Shown: positions 17,031 through 27,012, counted from the stretch's first letter. The stretch is DNA of 57,404 bases from Piscirickettsiaceae bacterium CG07_land_8_20_14_0_80_44_28 (GCA_002779995.1 PEWX01000107.1:1-57404), one strand, 5' to 3'. Notes: generated by a model from the letters alone, not told the origin. Made by a program: numbers and translations.

Positions 17031-18485
17031 ATGCATACGTTATCCATAAAAGAAATGAGCGATAAGCTCCAAAAGCGTGAAATCACCAGTGTCGATTTGA
17101 CACAACACTATTTAAATCGAATCGATCAATATGATCCTACTTTAAATGCCTATGTAACCGTCACGCCAGAATTGGCATTAGAAATGGCAAATCAAGCAGA
17201 TGCTTTGTTGGATGCCGGAAAAGGACACCGGTTGACCGGCATTCCGATTGCCCATAAAGATATATTTTGTAGTTTGGGGATTAAAACCACCTGTGGCTCT
17301 AAAATGTTGGACAACTTTATTTCTCCTTATGATGCGAAAGTCGTCGAAATGACGCGTGAATTAGCGATGCCGATTTTGGGGAAAACCAATATGGATGAGT
17401 TTGCAATGGGCTCTTCCACCGAAAGCAGTTACTATGGCGCGACCTTGAATCCTTGGGATCATCAAGCGGTTCCGGGGGGATCCTCCGGGGGCGCAGCAGC
17501 GGTCATTGCCGCAGGATTAGCGCCACTGGCAACCGGGTCAGATACCGGGGGGTCGATTCGACAGCCCGCATCCTTTTGTGGGATTACCGGGATCAAACCG
17601 ACCTATGGTACGGTTTCTCGTTATGGCATGATCGCCTATGCGTCCAGTTTTGATCAAGGGGGCGCCATGACGCGATCAGCACAAGAAGCAGCTTGGTTAC
17701 TGCAAGTGATGGCCGGGTTTGATGAGCGCGATTCAACCAGCCTGGAGCAGGATGCAGCTGATTTTTCACAACAATTAGGCCAATCTATAAAAGGCTTAAA
17801 AATTGGTGTGCCAGCTGAATATTTTGAATCCGGTTTGGATGCCAGTGTCGAACAAGCCGTGCGGACGGCTTTGTCCGAGTATGAGGCTTTGGGGGCAGAG
17901 CTGATTTCGGTGAATCTGCCAAATAAAGATTTGGCGGTGCCCGCTTATTATGTATTGGCGCCCGCTGAAGCCTCCTCCAATTTGTCACGATTTGACGGGG
18001 TTCGTTATGGCTATCGTTGTGACAACCCACAAAGTTTAGAAGATCTTTATCATCGATCTCGCTCAGAAGGATTGGGCGCCGAAGTGAAACGCCGTATTAT
18101 GGTCGGTGCTTATGTGTTATCCGCCGGATATTATGATGCCTATTATCTCAAGGCGCAAAAATTGCGTCGTATGGTTCGAGATGACTTCACAAAAGCGTTT
18201 GAAAGCTGTGATGTGATTATGGGTCCTGTTGCACCCACCCCCGCTTTTAATATTGGTGAAAAATCAGATGATCCTGTCAGTATGTATTTGGCAGATTTAT
18301 ATACCATTCCGGTTAATTTAGCAGGACTGCCGGCCATGTCGGTGCCGGCAGGGTTTGCAAAAGGTCGTCCTGTCGGGTTGCACTTGATTGGCCCATATCA
18401 CAGCGAGGCCGCTTTGTTGAATATTGCCCATCAATATCAGCAAGTGACCGACTGGCATTGTCAGATGCCGGCAACCTATAAATAA
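17031..18485 (+). CDS. gatA: Asp/Glu-tRNA amidotransferase subunit A
   Basis: A 484-residue amidase-signature enzyme that releases ammonia from glutamine. The Ser-cisSer-Lys triad is visible as Lys76 (AHKDIF), Ser151 (PGGSSGG) and Ser175 (TGGSIR), three less than the numbering of the Staphylococcus protein. Full length. Lies 19 bases after gatC and 16 bases before gatB. Confidence 0.97.
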   Translation: MHTLSIKEMSDKLQKREITSVDLTQHYLNRIDQYDPTLNAYVTVTPELALEMANQADALLDAGKGHRLTGIPIAHKDIFCSLGIKTTCGSKMLDNFISPYDAKVVEMTRELAMPILGKTNMDEFAMGSSTESSYYGATLNPWDHQAVPGGSSGGAAAVIAAGLAPLATGSDTGGSIRQPASFCGITGIKPTYGTVSRYGMIAYASSFDQGGAMTRSAQEAAWLLQVMAGFDERDSTSLEQDAADFSQQLGQSIKGLKIGVPAEYFESGLDASVEQAVRTALSEYEALGAELISVNLPNKDLAVPAYYVLAPAEASSNLSRFDGVRYGYRCDNPQSLEDLYHRSRSEGLGAEVKRRIMVGAYVLSAGYYDAYYLKAQKLRRMVRDDFTKAFESCDVIMGPVAPTPAFNIGEKSDDPVSMYLADLYTIPVNLAGLPAMSVPAGFAKGRPVGLHLIGPYHSEAALLNIAHQYQQVTDWHCQMPATYK

Positions 18486-18501
18486 CGGAGACAGCAATAA
18501 T

Positions 18502-19935
18502 ATGACTTGGGAAGTTGTGATCGGGTTAGAGATTCATGCTCAATTAACCACAAAAACAAAGATTTTTTCCGGCTCGCCAATTGCCTATGGTGCAGAGCCG
18601 AATACACAAGCCAACTTATTGGATTTGGGCATGCCGGGGCAATTGCCCGTGCTCAACAAGGCCGTGATTCCAAAAGCCATCCAATTTGGTTTGGCGATTG
18701 GCGCAGACATTGGTCGGCGTTCAATTTTTGACCGTAAAAACTATTTTTATCCGGATCTACCGAAAGGCTATCAAACATCCCAGTTTAGTTTTCCGATTGT
18801 CGATAAAGGGGGGGTGGTTGAAATTGAGGTAGACGGTGAAACGAAGAAAATTGGTGTGACGCGTGCCCATTTGGAAGAGGATGCCGGTAAATCCTTGCAT
18901 GATGCTTTTCCCGGGCAAACGGGCATCGACCTAAATCGTGCCGGAACGCCTTTATTGGAAATCGTTTCCGAGCCGGATATGCGTTCTGCTAAAGAAGCGG
19001 TGGCTTATGCCAAAAAGGTTCATGAATTGGTGCAATATTTAGGCATCTGTGATGGCAATATGCAAGAAGGCTCTTTCCGTGTGGATTCTAATGTGTCTAT
19101 TCACAAACCGGGCACACCTTTTGGGACGCGAGCCGAGTTGAAAAACATCAACTCATTTAAGTTTATTGAGCAGGCCATTGAAATTGAAATTGACCGTCAG
19201 ATCGAAATTTTGGAATCCGGTGGCAAGGTGGTTCAAGAGACCCGTTTATATGATGCCGATAAAAATGAAACCCGTTCAATGCGCGAAAAAGAAGAGGCAA
19301 ATGATTATCGCTATTTTCCTTGTCCTGATTTATTGCCAGTTGTGGTTGCGCAAGCAGACATTGATGCGATTCAAGCGGAAATGCCGGAGTTGCCCGATGC
19401 GAAACGTGCGCGTTTTGTTTCACAGTTTGAATTGTCAGAATATGACGCCGCATTTTTAGCGGGTTCTCGGGCAACTGCCGATTATTTTGAAGCGGTTGTT
19501 GCTTTAACCAAAGCGCCGAAAATTTCAGCGAACTGGGTGATGGGCGAGCTTTCAAAATCACTTAATCAGCATGACTTAACGATTGATGCGTCTCCCGTGA
19601 CGGCTGCTCAGTTGGCTGGGTTAATTAATCGTATTCAGGATGGCACCATTTCCGGCAAGATGGCCAAACAGGTGTTTGATGCAATCTGGTCTGGTGAGGG
19701 CGATGCCGATACCATTATTGCTGCAAAAGGTTTGCAGCAAATTACCGACGTGGGTGCCATTGAAGCACTGGTCGATGAGGTGATTGCCAATCATACCGAT
19801 CAAGTAACGGCTTATCAAAACGGTCAAGAAAAAATGTTTGGTTTTTTTGTGGGGCAGGTCATGAAAGCATCAAAAGGGCAAGCTAACCCGGCACAAGTGA
19901 ATCAGCTCTTGAAGCAAAAGTTGCAAAACCCTTAA
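18502..19935 (+). CDS. gatB: Asp/Glu-tRNA amidotransferase subunit B
   Basis: A 477-residue tRNA-binding and kinase subunit that activates the tRNA-bound Glu or Asp with ATP. It starts with the hallmark [17 protein letters not shown], contains the DLPKGYQ and EEDAGKS blocks, and ends in a YqeY-like helical tRNA-binding tail. Last gene of the gatCAB operon. A CCAGGCCTGG copy with T-rich flank lies 27 bases after the stop. Confidence 0.97.
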   Translation: MTWEVVIGLEIHAQLTTKTKIFSGSPIAYGAEPNTQANLLDLGMPGQLPVLNKAVIPKAIQFGLAIGADIGRRSIFDRKNYFYPDLPKGYQTSQFSFPIVDKGGVVEIEVDGETKKIGVTRAHLEEDAGKSLHDAFPGQTGIDLNRAGTPLLEIVSEPDMRSAKEAVAYAKKVHELVQYLGICDGNMQEGSFRVDSNVSIHKPGTPFGTRAELKNINSFKFIEQAIEIEIDRQIEILESGGKVVQETRLYDADKNETRSMREKEEANDYRYFPCPDLLPVVVAQADIDAIQAEMPELPDAKRARFVSQFELSEYDAAFLAGSRATADYFEAVVALTKAPKISANWVMGELSKSLNQHDLTIDASPVTAAQLAGLINRIQDGTISGKMAKQVFDAIWSGEGDADTIIAAKGLQQITDVGAIEALVDEVIANHTDQVTAYQNGQEKMFGFFVGQVMKASKGQANPAQVNQLLKQKLQNP

Positions 19936-19962
19936 AAGACTACGTAATACACCATAAAACAA

Positions 19963-19972
19963 CCAGGCCTGG
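19963..19972. repeat. CCAGGCCTGG palindrome, copy 4
   Basis: Exact copy 27 bases after gatB. With flanking AAAAC and GTTTT it can form an imperfect hairpin and may serve as the gatB terminator. Confidence 0.9.
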
Positions 19973-20006
19973 AGGTTTTGGATGGTGTAGATAAATTTAA
20001 AAAAGA

Positions 20007-20034
20007 CTTGAAAGTCTATAGAAAAACCTTATAT
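20007..20034 (+). promoter_or_regulatory. Candidate heat-shock promoter of htpX
   Basis: CTTGAA (20007-20012), 14 bases, then CCTTATAT (20027-20034), close to the RpoH pattern. The same spacing and words stand before htpG. The site also reads as a sigma-70 promoter (TTGAAA, 16 bases, TATATT). Confidence 0.5.
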
Positions 20035-20098
20035 TACTTATTAACAATTGTTATTGTGATGGCAATGTTTAAAAATAATTCAATGGAGAGTTAAGTCA

Positions 20099-20995
20099 AT
20101 GAAACGTATCGGTTTATTCTTATTAACAAACATTGCAGTATTGGCCGTGGCGATGCTGATGATGAACTTGTTAGGGGTTGGTAATTATATGCAGGGCACC
20201 AATCTCGATTTAGGCAATTTATTTGCCTTTGCTGCGATATTTGGCTTTGCGGGCTCTTTTGTGTCATTAGCGATGTCTAAATGGATCGCAAAAATGTCAG
20301 TGGGTGCTCAGGTCATTACGCAACCTAGAAATGCTGACGAGCAATGGTTAATGGACACGGTTGGTCGTCACGCTGAGAGAGCGGGCATTAAAATGCCGGA
20401 AGTGGCAATTTACGATTCACCTGAACCCAATGCCTTTGCAACCGGGATGACTAAAAATTCATCTTTGGTGGCCGTTTCCTCGGGGCTATTGCGTAGTATG
20501 CGTCAAAATGAAGTGGAAGCCGTCTTAGCTCATGAAGTGGCGCACGTTGCAAATGGTGATATGGTGACCATGGCCTTGTTACAAGGAGTCTTGAATACGT
20601 TTGTGATTTTCTTTGCGAAAATTGTTGCTTACGTTGTGGATCGCGTTGTGCTGAAAAATGAAGAAGCAGGTCATAGTTGGACCTTTATTATTGTGGATAT
20701 TGTGGCACAAATTTTATTTGGTATTTTGGCCAGTATTGTGGCTATGTGGTTCTCGCGTCGTCGTGAGTTTCATGCCGATAATGGCGGAGCCTACTTAGCG
20801 GGAAGAGAAAATATGATTGCGGCATTACAACGTTTGCAAACCATGCAACCGGGCGAATTACCCGACCAAATGGCCGCGTTTGGGATTTCAGCCAAAAAAT
20901 CAAGCTTTGGCGATTTATTCCGCTCACATCCACCGCTAGAAGATCGTATTGCTGCCTTGCGTGCCACCACGGAAGATCAATTAAAAATTGCATAA
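20099..20995 (+). CDS. htpX: Membrane zinc metalloprotease HtpX
   Basis: A 298-residue inner-membrane M48 protease of the heat-shock membrane quality-control system. Two N-terminal spans (about 5-25 and 38-60) and two later spans (about 155-185 and 195-220) bracket the zinc motif HEVAH at 145-149; the third ligand is in REFHAD. GGAGAG precedes the ATG. Monocistronic, with its own promoter and terminator. Confidence 0.96.
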   Translation: MKRIGLFLLTNIAVLAVAMLMMNLLGVGNYMQGTNLDLGNLFAFAAIFGFAGSFVSLAMSKWIAKMSVGAQVITQPRNADEQWLMDTVGRHAERAGIKMPEVAIYDSPEPNAFATGMTKNSSLVAVSSGLLRSMRQNEVEAVLAHEVAHVANGDMVTMALLQGVLNTFVIFFAKIVAYVVDRVVLKNEEAGHSWTFIIVDIVAQILFGILASIVAMWFSRRREFHADNGGAYLAGRENMIAALQRLQTMQPGELPDQMAAFGISAKKSSFGDLFRSHPPLEDRIAALRATTEDQLKIA

Positions 20996-21030
20996 TCTTC
21001 TGAGCAGTATCTAAATCCCCTTGATTGATT

Positions 21031-21054
21031 AAAACCCCTTTATTGGGGTTTTTT
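21031..21054 (+). terminator. Terminator of htpX
   Basis: AAAACCCC, a six-base loop and GGGGTTTT followed by more T, 36 bases after the stop. Confidence 0.85.
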
Positions 21055-21186
21055 ATTGTGTAACATTTAGATAAATGGGAGGGTATTAATAATCAGTTGG
21101 TTGTTGCTGATGGTCTTGAGTACAATATTAACTTGGCATTGTATTTGTTATGCTTTGTGTCTTGGTAGTCGTTGGGATTTAAATAT

Positions 21187-22239
21187 ATGAATGATTTTGT
21201 TGCACAGGTATTAAGAATAGAGGGTATTGCCCAAGCGGTTCACCTCACTAAGCGGACTGTGCGGAACCTCTATGAGGCAGATTATCTATCGACAGGTGAT
21301 GTCATCGTGTTGGCGGATCATGCCACAGTGGTATTGGCTATGAATAATGGCCACCATTTTTTATTGGATGAGACAAGCTCTTTTATGAGTCAATACCACA
21401 GCGTTTTTATTGAGGACTTAGTCGCAGCCACTTCCAGTCATGACGAAGTCAATGAGACGCCGAAAGAACCGATTCCGGAAAGCATCGCAAAACTCCTTGA
21501 AGAAAGCTATATTTCCTCCAATATCAAAGCCTCTTTGGAGGGTTGGGTCAGCTCTGCTATTGAGCCGGCTGAGATAGTGTCTCGTCATATTGTCAATGTT
21601 GATGCGGTTAATGATTTCAGGGGGTTAACTTTACCGATTCCGTTTGATGACCCGAAGATGGAGGTGCTTACTCAAGAGATACTCGGGGCGGTGACACTGA
21701 ATTTGACAGGGTTAGATCAAGTGTCAGAGGGAAGTCTAGCTAACTATACCTTGAGTTTGTCCAAGCCTCCTGTAACCCCGTTCACAGTCGTTTTATCAGT
21801 CGGTAATGTTGAAACAGATGACGAAGATTATGATGCACCCACTTTATCAGTCATCTTTGCACCTAACCAAATGGTCGCGACTTTCGGTATTGAAGTGCGA
21901 TTGGATAAAGTGGTCGAAGGTGAAGAGCGTTTTGAGGTGGCGGTAATACAAACCCATGGCGGAGGGTTTGAGCAAGATCCAGTTTTGCCATCATCAATTT
22001 TGACAACGATTATTGGTGAGGGAACGGCTAGCAGTCGTTCTTTGTTACCGCAATTGATGGAGTCTGAATCTATGGATGGGTATTTCAGTTATACCCAGAG
22101 TTCGCAGGAGGGGGGCGTTTCTAAATTAATGATTTCTTCTGGTTATGACGCCAACAATCTCGAAACCATACAGTTTTTGGTCAATGACATGACTAAAAAC
22201 GAATGGATAGAAGAAGACGTTACCCTAGTGGAACATTAA
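21187..22239 (+). CDS. Short LapA-type adhesin-like protein with Calx-beta domain
   Basis: A 350-residue acidic protein. The ATG at 21187 is preferred to an in-frame TTG at 21172. Residues about 5-60 resemble the retention module of giant RTX adhesins (VRNLYEADYLSTGDVIVL, then a hydrophobic strand and a FLLDE turn). Residues about 155-285 look like one Calx-beta domain (LNLTGLDQVSEGS, then NYTLSLSK, and VVEGEERFEV). There is no repeat array, RTX nonapeptide or visible C-terminal secretion signal, so it is either a reduced adhesin or an unrelated protein with similar parts. No LapG/LapD or type I secretion genes are near. No signal peptide is seen. Confidence 0.45.
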   Translation: MNDFVAQVLRIEGIAQAVHLTKRTVRNLYEADYLSTGDVIVLADHATVVLAMNNGHHFLLDETSSFMSQYHSVFIEDLVAATSSHDEVNETPKEPIPESIAKLLEESYISSNIKASLEGWVSSAIEPAEIVSRHIVNVDAVNDFRGLTLPIPFDDPKMEVLTQEILGAVTLNLTGLDQVSEGSLANYTLSLSKPPVTPFTVVLSVGNVETDDEDYDAPTLSVIFAPNQMVATFGIEVRLDKVVEGEERFEVAVIQTHGGGFEQDPVLPSSILTTIIGEGTASSRSLLPQLMESESMDGYFSYTQSSQEGGVSKLMISSGYDANNLETIQFLVNDMTKNEWIEEDVTLVEH

Positions 22240-22245
22240 AAACAG

Positions 22246-22255
22246 CCAGGCCTGG
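22246..22255. repeat. CCAGGCCTGG palindrome, copy 5
   Basis: Exact copy between two convergent genes. On the minus strand it is followed by CTGTTTTT, so it may end the sufE transcript. Confidence 0.9.
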
Positions 22256-22266
22256 TTATATTTCTC

Positions 22267-22701
22267 TTATCTGAGCCTGGATTGGGCTTCGGCTTGAATG
22301 CGTTTAATCATGTGGTAAAGTCCGGTGGAACGATTTGGAGAGAGGTGTTGAAGTAATCCAATCTCTGCTAAAAAATCTAAAGGGGCATCCACAATTTCTT
22401 GTGGCGTTCGTCCGTTATAAATTCTTAATAACAGTGCAATCAGTCCGGATACGATGGCGGCATCGGACATGGCCTGCATATAAAGCCGACCGTCCTTTTC
22501 GGTAATTTCAATCCATACTTGCGATTGACAGCCGTGAATACGGTTGGCTTCCGTTTTAGATTCTTCCGGCATTTTTTGTAATTGTTTTCCCATATCAATC
22601 AAATACTTATAGCGATCTTTCCAGCTTTCAAAGTGAGTGAAGCGCTTGGTTAAATCTGCTTGGACGTCGCTTAGTGTCGGTAATTTAGCATCTGTATTCA
22701 T
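22267..22701 (-). CDS. sufE: Cysteine desulfuration protein SufE
   Basis: A 144-residue sulfur acceptor that takes persulfide from a cysteine desulfurase for Fe-S cluster assembly. The active cysteine is Cys58 in HGCQSQVW, and the FxxWxxRYKYLIDMG helix and the DFLxxIGLxxHLSPNRSxGL tail are typical. No other suf gene is near, as is common for stand-alone SufE/CsdE. Precedes (downstream of) the tonB cluster on the same strand with an 80-base gap. Confidence 0.93.
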   Translation of the reverse strand: MNTDAKLPTLSDVQADLTKRFTHFESWKDRYKYLIDMGKQLQKMPEESKTEANRIHGCQSQVWIEITEKDGRLYMQAMSDAAIVSGLIALLLRIYNGRTPQEIVDAPLDFLAEIGLLQHLSPNRSTGLYHMIKRIQAEAQSRLR

Positions 22702-22781
22702 AAATAACTCTTTGAAAGAAATAGGGGTTGTATTTTAACAAAATCTATTAGCCAGCAGGGCGTTGCTTTTGAATTTCACTG

Positions 22782-23489
22782 TTATCGTAAAATGTAGTTG
22801 ATAGGGACTTGAATGCGCATGGGGTTTTTGGGCATCTGCGGTGGAAAAGGTAAATATTGATAAGCCATACGCTTGCGAATAATATCCAGTGCCGCTTGAT
22901 TCAGTAACGGATGGTTGCTTGGCTGAATGAGTTTTAATTGTTGAATTTGGCCATTGGGGTGAAGGGTAAATTGCAAAATCACATCGCCTTGTTGTAAGCG
23001 ACGTTTTGCCCTGCGGGGGTAATTTTTTTGCGCTAAACGACTTAGGTGTTGAGCAAGCTGTTGGGTGTATTGTAATTCCGCTTTCTCTGCGGCTTCAGCC
23101 ACTGACTGTTGGGCGAGTTGTTGTTCAATATCGGGCTTAGGTTCAGGCTTGGGTTCAGGCTTGGGTTCAGGCTTGGGTTCAGGCTTGGGTTCAGGCTTGG
23201 GTTCAGGCTTGGGTTCAGGCTTGGGTTCGGGCTTGGGTTCAGGCTTGGGTTCGGGCTTGGGTTCAGGCTTGGGTTCGGGCTTGGGTTCGGGCTTGGGTTC
23301 AGGCTTGGGTTCGGGCTTGGGTTCAGGCTTGGGTTCGGGCAAACTGTTAAACATGGCTGTGGTCACTGCCACCTGGGTTTCGGGCGTGGGAAGGTTAAAT
23401 TTTTGTGTGTTTAAAAAGGCGATGCTACTGGTAATCAGGACGATGTAGAGCAGTAACGTAATGAAAAAGGCTTGAATGCCATTATGCAT
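22782..23489 (-). CDS. tonB: TonB energy-transducing protein
   Basis: A 235-residue protein that passes proton-motive energy to outer-membrane receptors. It has an N-terminal membrane anchor (about 8-26), a rigid linker of 17 PEPK units (residues 51-119) and a C-terminal TonB fold (about 155-235) with the VxxxGxVxxxxxxxSS-like pattern of family members ([24 protein letters not shown]). The start overlaps the exbD stop by 8 bases. With exbB and exbD it forms a complete TonB motor; the receptors are elsewhere. Confidence 0.93.
   Translation of the reverse strand: MHNGIQAFFITLLLYIVLITSSIAFLNTQKFNLPTPETQVAVTTAMFNSLPEPKPEPKPEPKPEPKPEPKPEPKPEPKPEPKPEPKPEPKPEPKPEPKPEPKPEPKPEPKPEPKPEPKPDIEQQLAQQSVAEAAEKAELQYTQQLAQHLSRLAQKNYPRRAKRRLQQGDVILQFTLHPNGQIQQLKLIQPSNHPLLNQAALDIIRKRMAYQYLPFPPQMPKNPMRIQVPINYILR
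23131..23341 (-). repeat. 12-bp tandem repeat coding the TonB (PEPK)17 linker
   Basis: About 17 near-identical 12-bp units, differing only by the A/G alternation in the glutamate or proline codon. The repeat is open in other frames, so overlapping reading frames there are not genes. Copy number may vary between strains by slippage. Confidence 0.9.
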
Positions 23490-23868
23490 TGTGCTTCCGA
23501 GTGAGAATATTGAGTTGGTTCAGTTGGTATTTTTTTAGCAGGTCGATCACTTTGGTAAAGGGGCCAAATTCGGCTTTTTGATCGACGCGAAGTTCTATGG
23601 GTTGATCTGGGTCAGTTTGTTGGAGTTGGTGCTCTAAGTCAGTAAAGGCGATGGGTTGATCGTTTAAGAAATATTGGTTTTCGGCGTTAATAGCAAGTCG
23701 TAAACTTAAGTTTTCGGGTGGGGTGTAGTTTTGGGTTTGTTGCGTTTCCGGTAGGTCGATATTGAGCTTGTCTTGAACGATAAAGCTGGCAGAGGTGAGG
23801 ACAATTGCCAGCAGAACCAGCATGACATCAATCATGGGGATGACATTGATTTGATCGAATCGCTTCAT
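23482..23868 (-). CDS. exbD: ExbD, TonB-system proton channel subunit
   Basis: A 128-residue protein. The start at 23868 ([22 protein letters not shown]) is chosen because ExbD proteins begin this way; a longer frame from 23946 would add an unrelated tail. One transmembrane helix carries Asp14, the proton-path residue in the family ([10 protein letters not shown]), followed by a periplasmic domain. Ten bases after exbB. Confidence 0.92.
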   Translation of the reverse strand: MKRFDQINVIPMIDVMLVLLAIVLTSASFIVQDKLNIDLPETQQTQNYTPPENLSLRLAINAENQYFLNDQPIAFTDLEHQLQQTDPDQPIELRVDQKAEFGPFTKVIDLLKKYQLNQLNILTRKHNA

Positions 23869-23878
23869 TATTATCAGG

Positions 23879-24310
23879 TTAGCTTGATATTGATTGCTGT
23901 GCGTAAAAGCGCAGTTCAATGACTTCAGTTTGGCGAACCAAACCATTATAGATAATAATGCTGGGGATCGCTAAGGCAATTCCACCCGCTGTTGCTTTTA
24001 AAGCCAGTGCCAGTCCCATCATAATTTGACCGGTTTCTATCTGGTTATTGAGCCCGAGTTCATAAAAAGTAATGAGGATGCCTAATACGGTTCCCAATAG
24101 TCCAACATAGGGCGCATTAGAGCCAATGCTGGCAATGGTGGTTAAGTTATTGGTGGTGGCGACCTTGAGTTCGTGGATAGAGTTATAATCATTGAGTCGC
24201 AGCCGTGCATAGAATAGTTTACGTTCAATGGCGAGCCAAATCATAATAAAGCTCATTATGCCCAGTAAGCCAAAAATACTTATGTCTAAATAGGTTTTAA
24301 GAAGATCCAC
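23879..24310 (-). CDS. exbB: ExbB, TonB-system proton channel subunit
   Basis: A short-type ExbB of about 143 residues (TonB-system energizer) with three membrane spans, including ASIGSNAPYVGLLGTVLGIL and the last span of LALALKATAGGIALAIPSI. The reading frame is open to an ATG at 24424, but that ATG and the codons before residue 5 lie in the end of MITE copy B. The family-typical start DLLKTYLDISIFGLLG points to the GTG at 24310. The exact start is therefore uncertain. Confidence 0.85.
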   Translation of the reverse strand: MDLLKTYLDISIFGLLGIMSFIMIWLAIERKLFYARLRLNDYNSIHELKVATTNNLTTIASIGSNAPYVGLLGTVLGILITFYELGLNNQIETGQIMMGLALALKATAGGIALAIPSIIIYNGLVRQTEVIELRFYAQQSISS

Positions 24311-24411
24311 TCTGTTTTGCCAATGTAATGAATTTGAAAGTAACAATATTGTATAAGAGTCTTGTATCGAAAAATTAAGAAATCGTGAATATAAAGATAA
24401 ATAATATCTAT

Positions 24412-24489
24412 GAGACCTTTGCATGAGTGGGACGCGAAAGAAAAACTTTAACCCTTTTTATTGGTGCTGCCATCTCGTGCAAAGGTCTA
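24412..24489 (-). mobile_element. MITE-like element, copy B
   Basis: A 78-bp element with ends GAGACCTTTGCATGAGTGGG and CATCTCGTGCAAAGGTCTA, flanked by the perfect duplication TCTAT (24407-24411 and 24490-24494). Inverted relative to copies A and C. It lies directly upstream of exbB and supplies an ATG that is in frame with it. Confidence 0.85.
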
Positions 24490-24576
24490 TCTATGAAGAA
24501 TACCGGGTAAAGGGCTTGCCGTTATAAAAAATCTGTATATAATTAAAAGCTTATATTTTAAAGTAAGGAGTTATGG

Positions 24577-25581
24577 ATGCGTGCAATGAAACGACGGATA
24601 TTTTTAAAGTCGGCCTTAGGGGCTGGTGCTGGTCTAGTTGGGTTGTCGGCTTTATCCCCTTTATATGCCAGTGAACCGGATGAATTTAAAGGGCCGGATG
24701 TTCCCGATATTGACGCTGTTAAGGTGTCTGAGCATTGTTATTATGTACCCGCTTTAGGGTCGCACCCCACCCCTGAAAATTTTGGGATGTTTAGTAATCC
24801 AGGGTTTGTTGTAACAAATGAAGGGGTTGTGGTGATTGATACCGGTAGTTCGGTTCAGATTGGTGAAATGGTGTTACGGCAAATTAGAAAAGTCACCTCT
24901 TTGCCTGTCGTGAAGGTGATTAATACCCACTATCATGGAGATCACTGGTTAGGGAATCATGCTTTTGTGGCCGAAAACCCTAAACTAGCGCTTTATGCGC
25001 ATCCAAGCTGCGAGAAAGTGTTAAAAAATGGCCAAGATAAGTTTTGGTTTGATTTCATGCAGAGCAATACCAATAACAAGATCACCGGTACGGTGATTAC
25101 TGTACCAGATAAGCATTTTAAGGGCGGTGAAGTCTTTAAACTGGGCGGTGTTGAGTTTAAAATTCACCATTTTGGCAGAGTGCATACACAATCAGATCTG
25201 GCGATTGAAGTCACAACGGATAAAACCATGTATATGGGTGATATGGTGATGCGCCGAGTCGCAAATATGGCGGATGGTTCTTATCGCGGTTCGATTAAAG
25301 CGCTGTCTGAAATTGAAAAAATGCCCATTAATCATTTTATTCCGATGCACGGTCACCATGAAGCTGTTCAGTTGATTAAAGATGGCCGCCAATTTATGGA
25401 AACGATTTATAACAAAGCAGGCGAATATTATGAAGAGGGATTGTCTGACTTTGAAATGAAACCCAAAATTATGGCGGAGCCCTTTATGAAGAAAGTTGCC
25501 AGCCAATGGTCCGGCTATGAATCGACAATCGGCAAGTTTATTGTGATTGCGATTCAAGAGTACGAGAAGAGCCTTTTTTAA
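24577..25581 (+). CDS. Tat-exported metallo-beta-lactamase-fold hydrolase
   Basis: A 334-residue protein with a twin-arginine signal (KRRIFLKSALGAGAG, residues 5-19) and a metallo-hydrolase domain. The metal motif THYHGDHWLGN places ligands at His118, His120, Asp122 and His123, followed by an HTQSDL block, an Asp in MYMGDMV, and the final PMHGH. Such Tat-exported hydrolases occur in sulfur-oxidation (SoxH) and quinoprotein accessory roles; that assignment is inference. AAGGAG precedes the ATG. Monocistronic. Confidence 0.75.
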   Translation: MRAMKRRIFLKSALGAGAGLVGLSALSPLYASEPDEFKGPDVPDIDAVKVSEHCYYVPALGSHPTPENFGMFSNPGFVVTNEGVVVIDTGSSVQIGEMVLRQIRKVTSLPVVKVINTHYHGDHWLGNHAFVAENPKLALYAHPSCEKVLKNGQDKFWFDFMQSNTNNKITGTVITVPDKHFKGGEVFKLGGVEFKIHHFGRVHTQSDLAIEVTTDKTMYMGDMVMRRVANMADGSYRGSIKALSEIEKMPINHFIPMHGHHEAVQLIKDGRQFMETIYNKAGEYYEEGLSDFEMKPKIMAEPFMKKVASQWSGYESTIGKFIVIAIQEYEKSLF

Positions 25582-25604
25582 ACTCACTTTTTAGTGGTTT
25601 TTTT
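25581..25604 (+). terminator. Weak terminator of the metallo-hydrolase gene
   Basis: A short imperfect hairpin (AACTCACT, TTTT, AGTGGTT) followed by T7, overlapping the stop codon. Confidence 0.5.
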
Positions 25605-25620
25605 GTTATTAACTGGTGCA

Positions 25621-26454
25621 TTAAGCACCAGTGATAAAATCGAGTACCTTATCCAAACCGCCAAAATTGATACTGACATCGGCTTGTTGTTGAACGGCAG
25701 GTTTTGCGTGATAGGCAATGCTTAATCCCGCTTCTTTCATCATGAGTAAGTCATTTGCACCGTCACCAATTGCAATCGTTTGATCGCTTGTAATATTGAG
25801 CGTTTTACATAACTGTGTTAAAAACGCTGCTTTGGCTTCTGCGCCAACTATGTTTCCAACAACCTTGCCCGTTAAATAACCGTTGTTTTCTTCCAAAACA
25901 TTCGCTAGGGTGTAATCAATATCGAGTTGTTTTTGCAGGCGATCAGTAAAAAAGGTAAAACCCCCTGATACCAGCGCAAACGCAATGTGTTGGTTCTTGA
26001 GTCCTTGTAACCAAGCTTCGGCGCCAGGGTTTAAAAAAAGTCGTTCATTAAAAACAGTTTCTAGTGCTCGCGTTTCCAAGCCTTTGAGTAAGGCAACTCT
26101 TTGTGTTAGGGAACTTTCAAAATCACACTCGCCACGCATTGCCGCATCTGTAATGGCGGCTACTTGGGGTTTTAAATTCATCATGTCAGCAATTTCGTCA
26201 ACGCACTCAATACCGATCAAGGTTGAATCCATATCGCTGATTACCAGTCGAATATTTTGAGCGTTAAATCCTTTTGGAAGGGGGTTAATATCAATCCCTA
26301 TTTTTTTAGACAAGGCCTTGGTGGTATCAAGACAATAGTTGGTTGTTTTAATGCGGTAATGGTTGTTGACCTTTTCCGGCCTGCCTAAAATTTCAGTAAT
26401 TAACTTAATTTGATCGTGGTTTAAATCATTTTCATGAAGAATGAGTGTTGTCAT
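25621..26454 (-). CDS. serB: Phosphoserine phosphatase
   Basis: A 277-residue HAD enzyme that makes serine from phosphoserine. The nucleophile motif DMDSTLIGIE has Asp74 and Asp76. Motif II (LVSGG) and the GDGANDLLMM motif follow. The start at 26454 is chosen because its ATG overlaps the stop of the upstream RDD gene as TAATG; a TTG two codons earlier is less likely. The N-terminal third is a divergent ACT-like region. Confidence 0.93.
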   Translation of the reverse strand: MTTLILHENDLNHDQIKLITEILGRPEKVNNHYRIKTTNYCLDTTKALSKKIGIDINPLPKGFNAQNIRLVISDMDSTLIGIECVDEIADMMNLKPQVAAITDAAMRGECDFESSLTQRVALLKGLETRALETVFNERLFLNPGAEAWLQGLKNQHIAFALVSGGFTFFTDRLQKQLDIDYTLANVLEENNGYLTGKVVGNIVGAEAKAAFLTQLCKTLNITSDQTIAIGDGANDLLMMKEAGLSIAYHAKPAVQQQADVSINFGGLDKVLDFITGA

Positions 26455-26864
26455 TAACAAGGGTCTCTTTTTTGAATCGGCACTATTTTAGTCTTTGAGA
26501 TTCGATCCTGCAAAGTTTGTTTGACGGGGGGAATAAAGAGCCCAATCCAGCCAATGGTAAATAATAGAATGCCTGTTAGAAATCGAAGGTTTGCTTGGTA
26601 ACGACTCATTAAGTAACCTTGGCTGGTTACTAATTGTAAATGCCAGACTCGCAGCCCGGGCGTTTGACCATTGAGTGTCCAGAAATAGCTGAGATAAAAG
26701 TAGCTAATTGTGAGTAAATAGGTCTGAAAGGCCAGTAATTTGACAGGGTTTTGCTCAAAACCAGCGCCTTGCCAAAGGACAAAAGGGATGGCGCTGACAA
26801 ACCATACGGCCAGTAAAAGCAACAAATCATAAAGGAAGGCAAATAATATTTTTATCGCAAGCAT
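26454..26864 (-). CDS. RDD-family membrane protein
   Basis: A 136-residue protein with three to four membrane spans. The C-terminal half contains the typical TPGLRVWHLQLV segment and an FL...GWIGLFIPP span of RDD proteins. Function unknown. It overlaps serB by one base and is co-transcribed with it. No clear Shine-Dalgarno sequence is seen. Confidence 0.7.
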   Translation of the reverse strand: MLAIKILFAFLYDLLLLLAVWFVSAIPFVLWQGAGFEQNPVKLLAFQTYLLTISYFYLSYFWTLNGQTPGLRVWHLQLVTSQGYLMSRYQANLRFLTGILLFTIGWIGLFIPPVKQTLQDRISKTKIVPIQKRDPC

Positions 26865-27012
26865 GGGTCTGTTTCTTTCTTTTAAAAAACAAATGATAAT
26901 CGATCTGGCGTGTTTTTTTCGGTTAATATAATCTGAAGTCCTTTGGGATAAAGCGGTTGTTGAAAGGGGTATTCGAGCAACCCGATAGTCATTAGAGTAT
27001 TTAGAGAAAATT

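Noticed and set aside
23065-23448. Plus-strand reading frames of Gly/Ser/Leu or Arg/Leu/Gly/Phe repeats over tonB
   Set aside because: They arise from the 12-bp repeat being open in all frames; the minus-strand tonB frame has a clear TonB fold.
24311-24424. N-terminal 38 residues of the long exbB frame
   Set aside because: They derive partly from MITE copy B and do not resemble ExbB; the GTG at 24310 gives a typical N-terminus.
26890-26910. Fur box before the CbiM-like gene
   Set aside because: Only a short ATGATAATC half-site is present; no second half at the right spacing.
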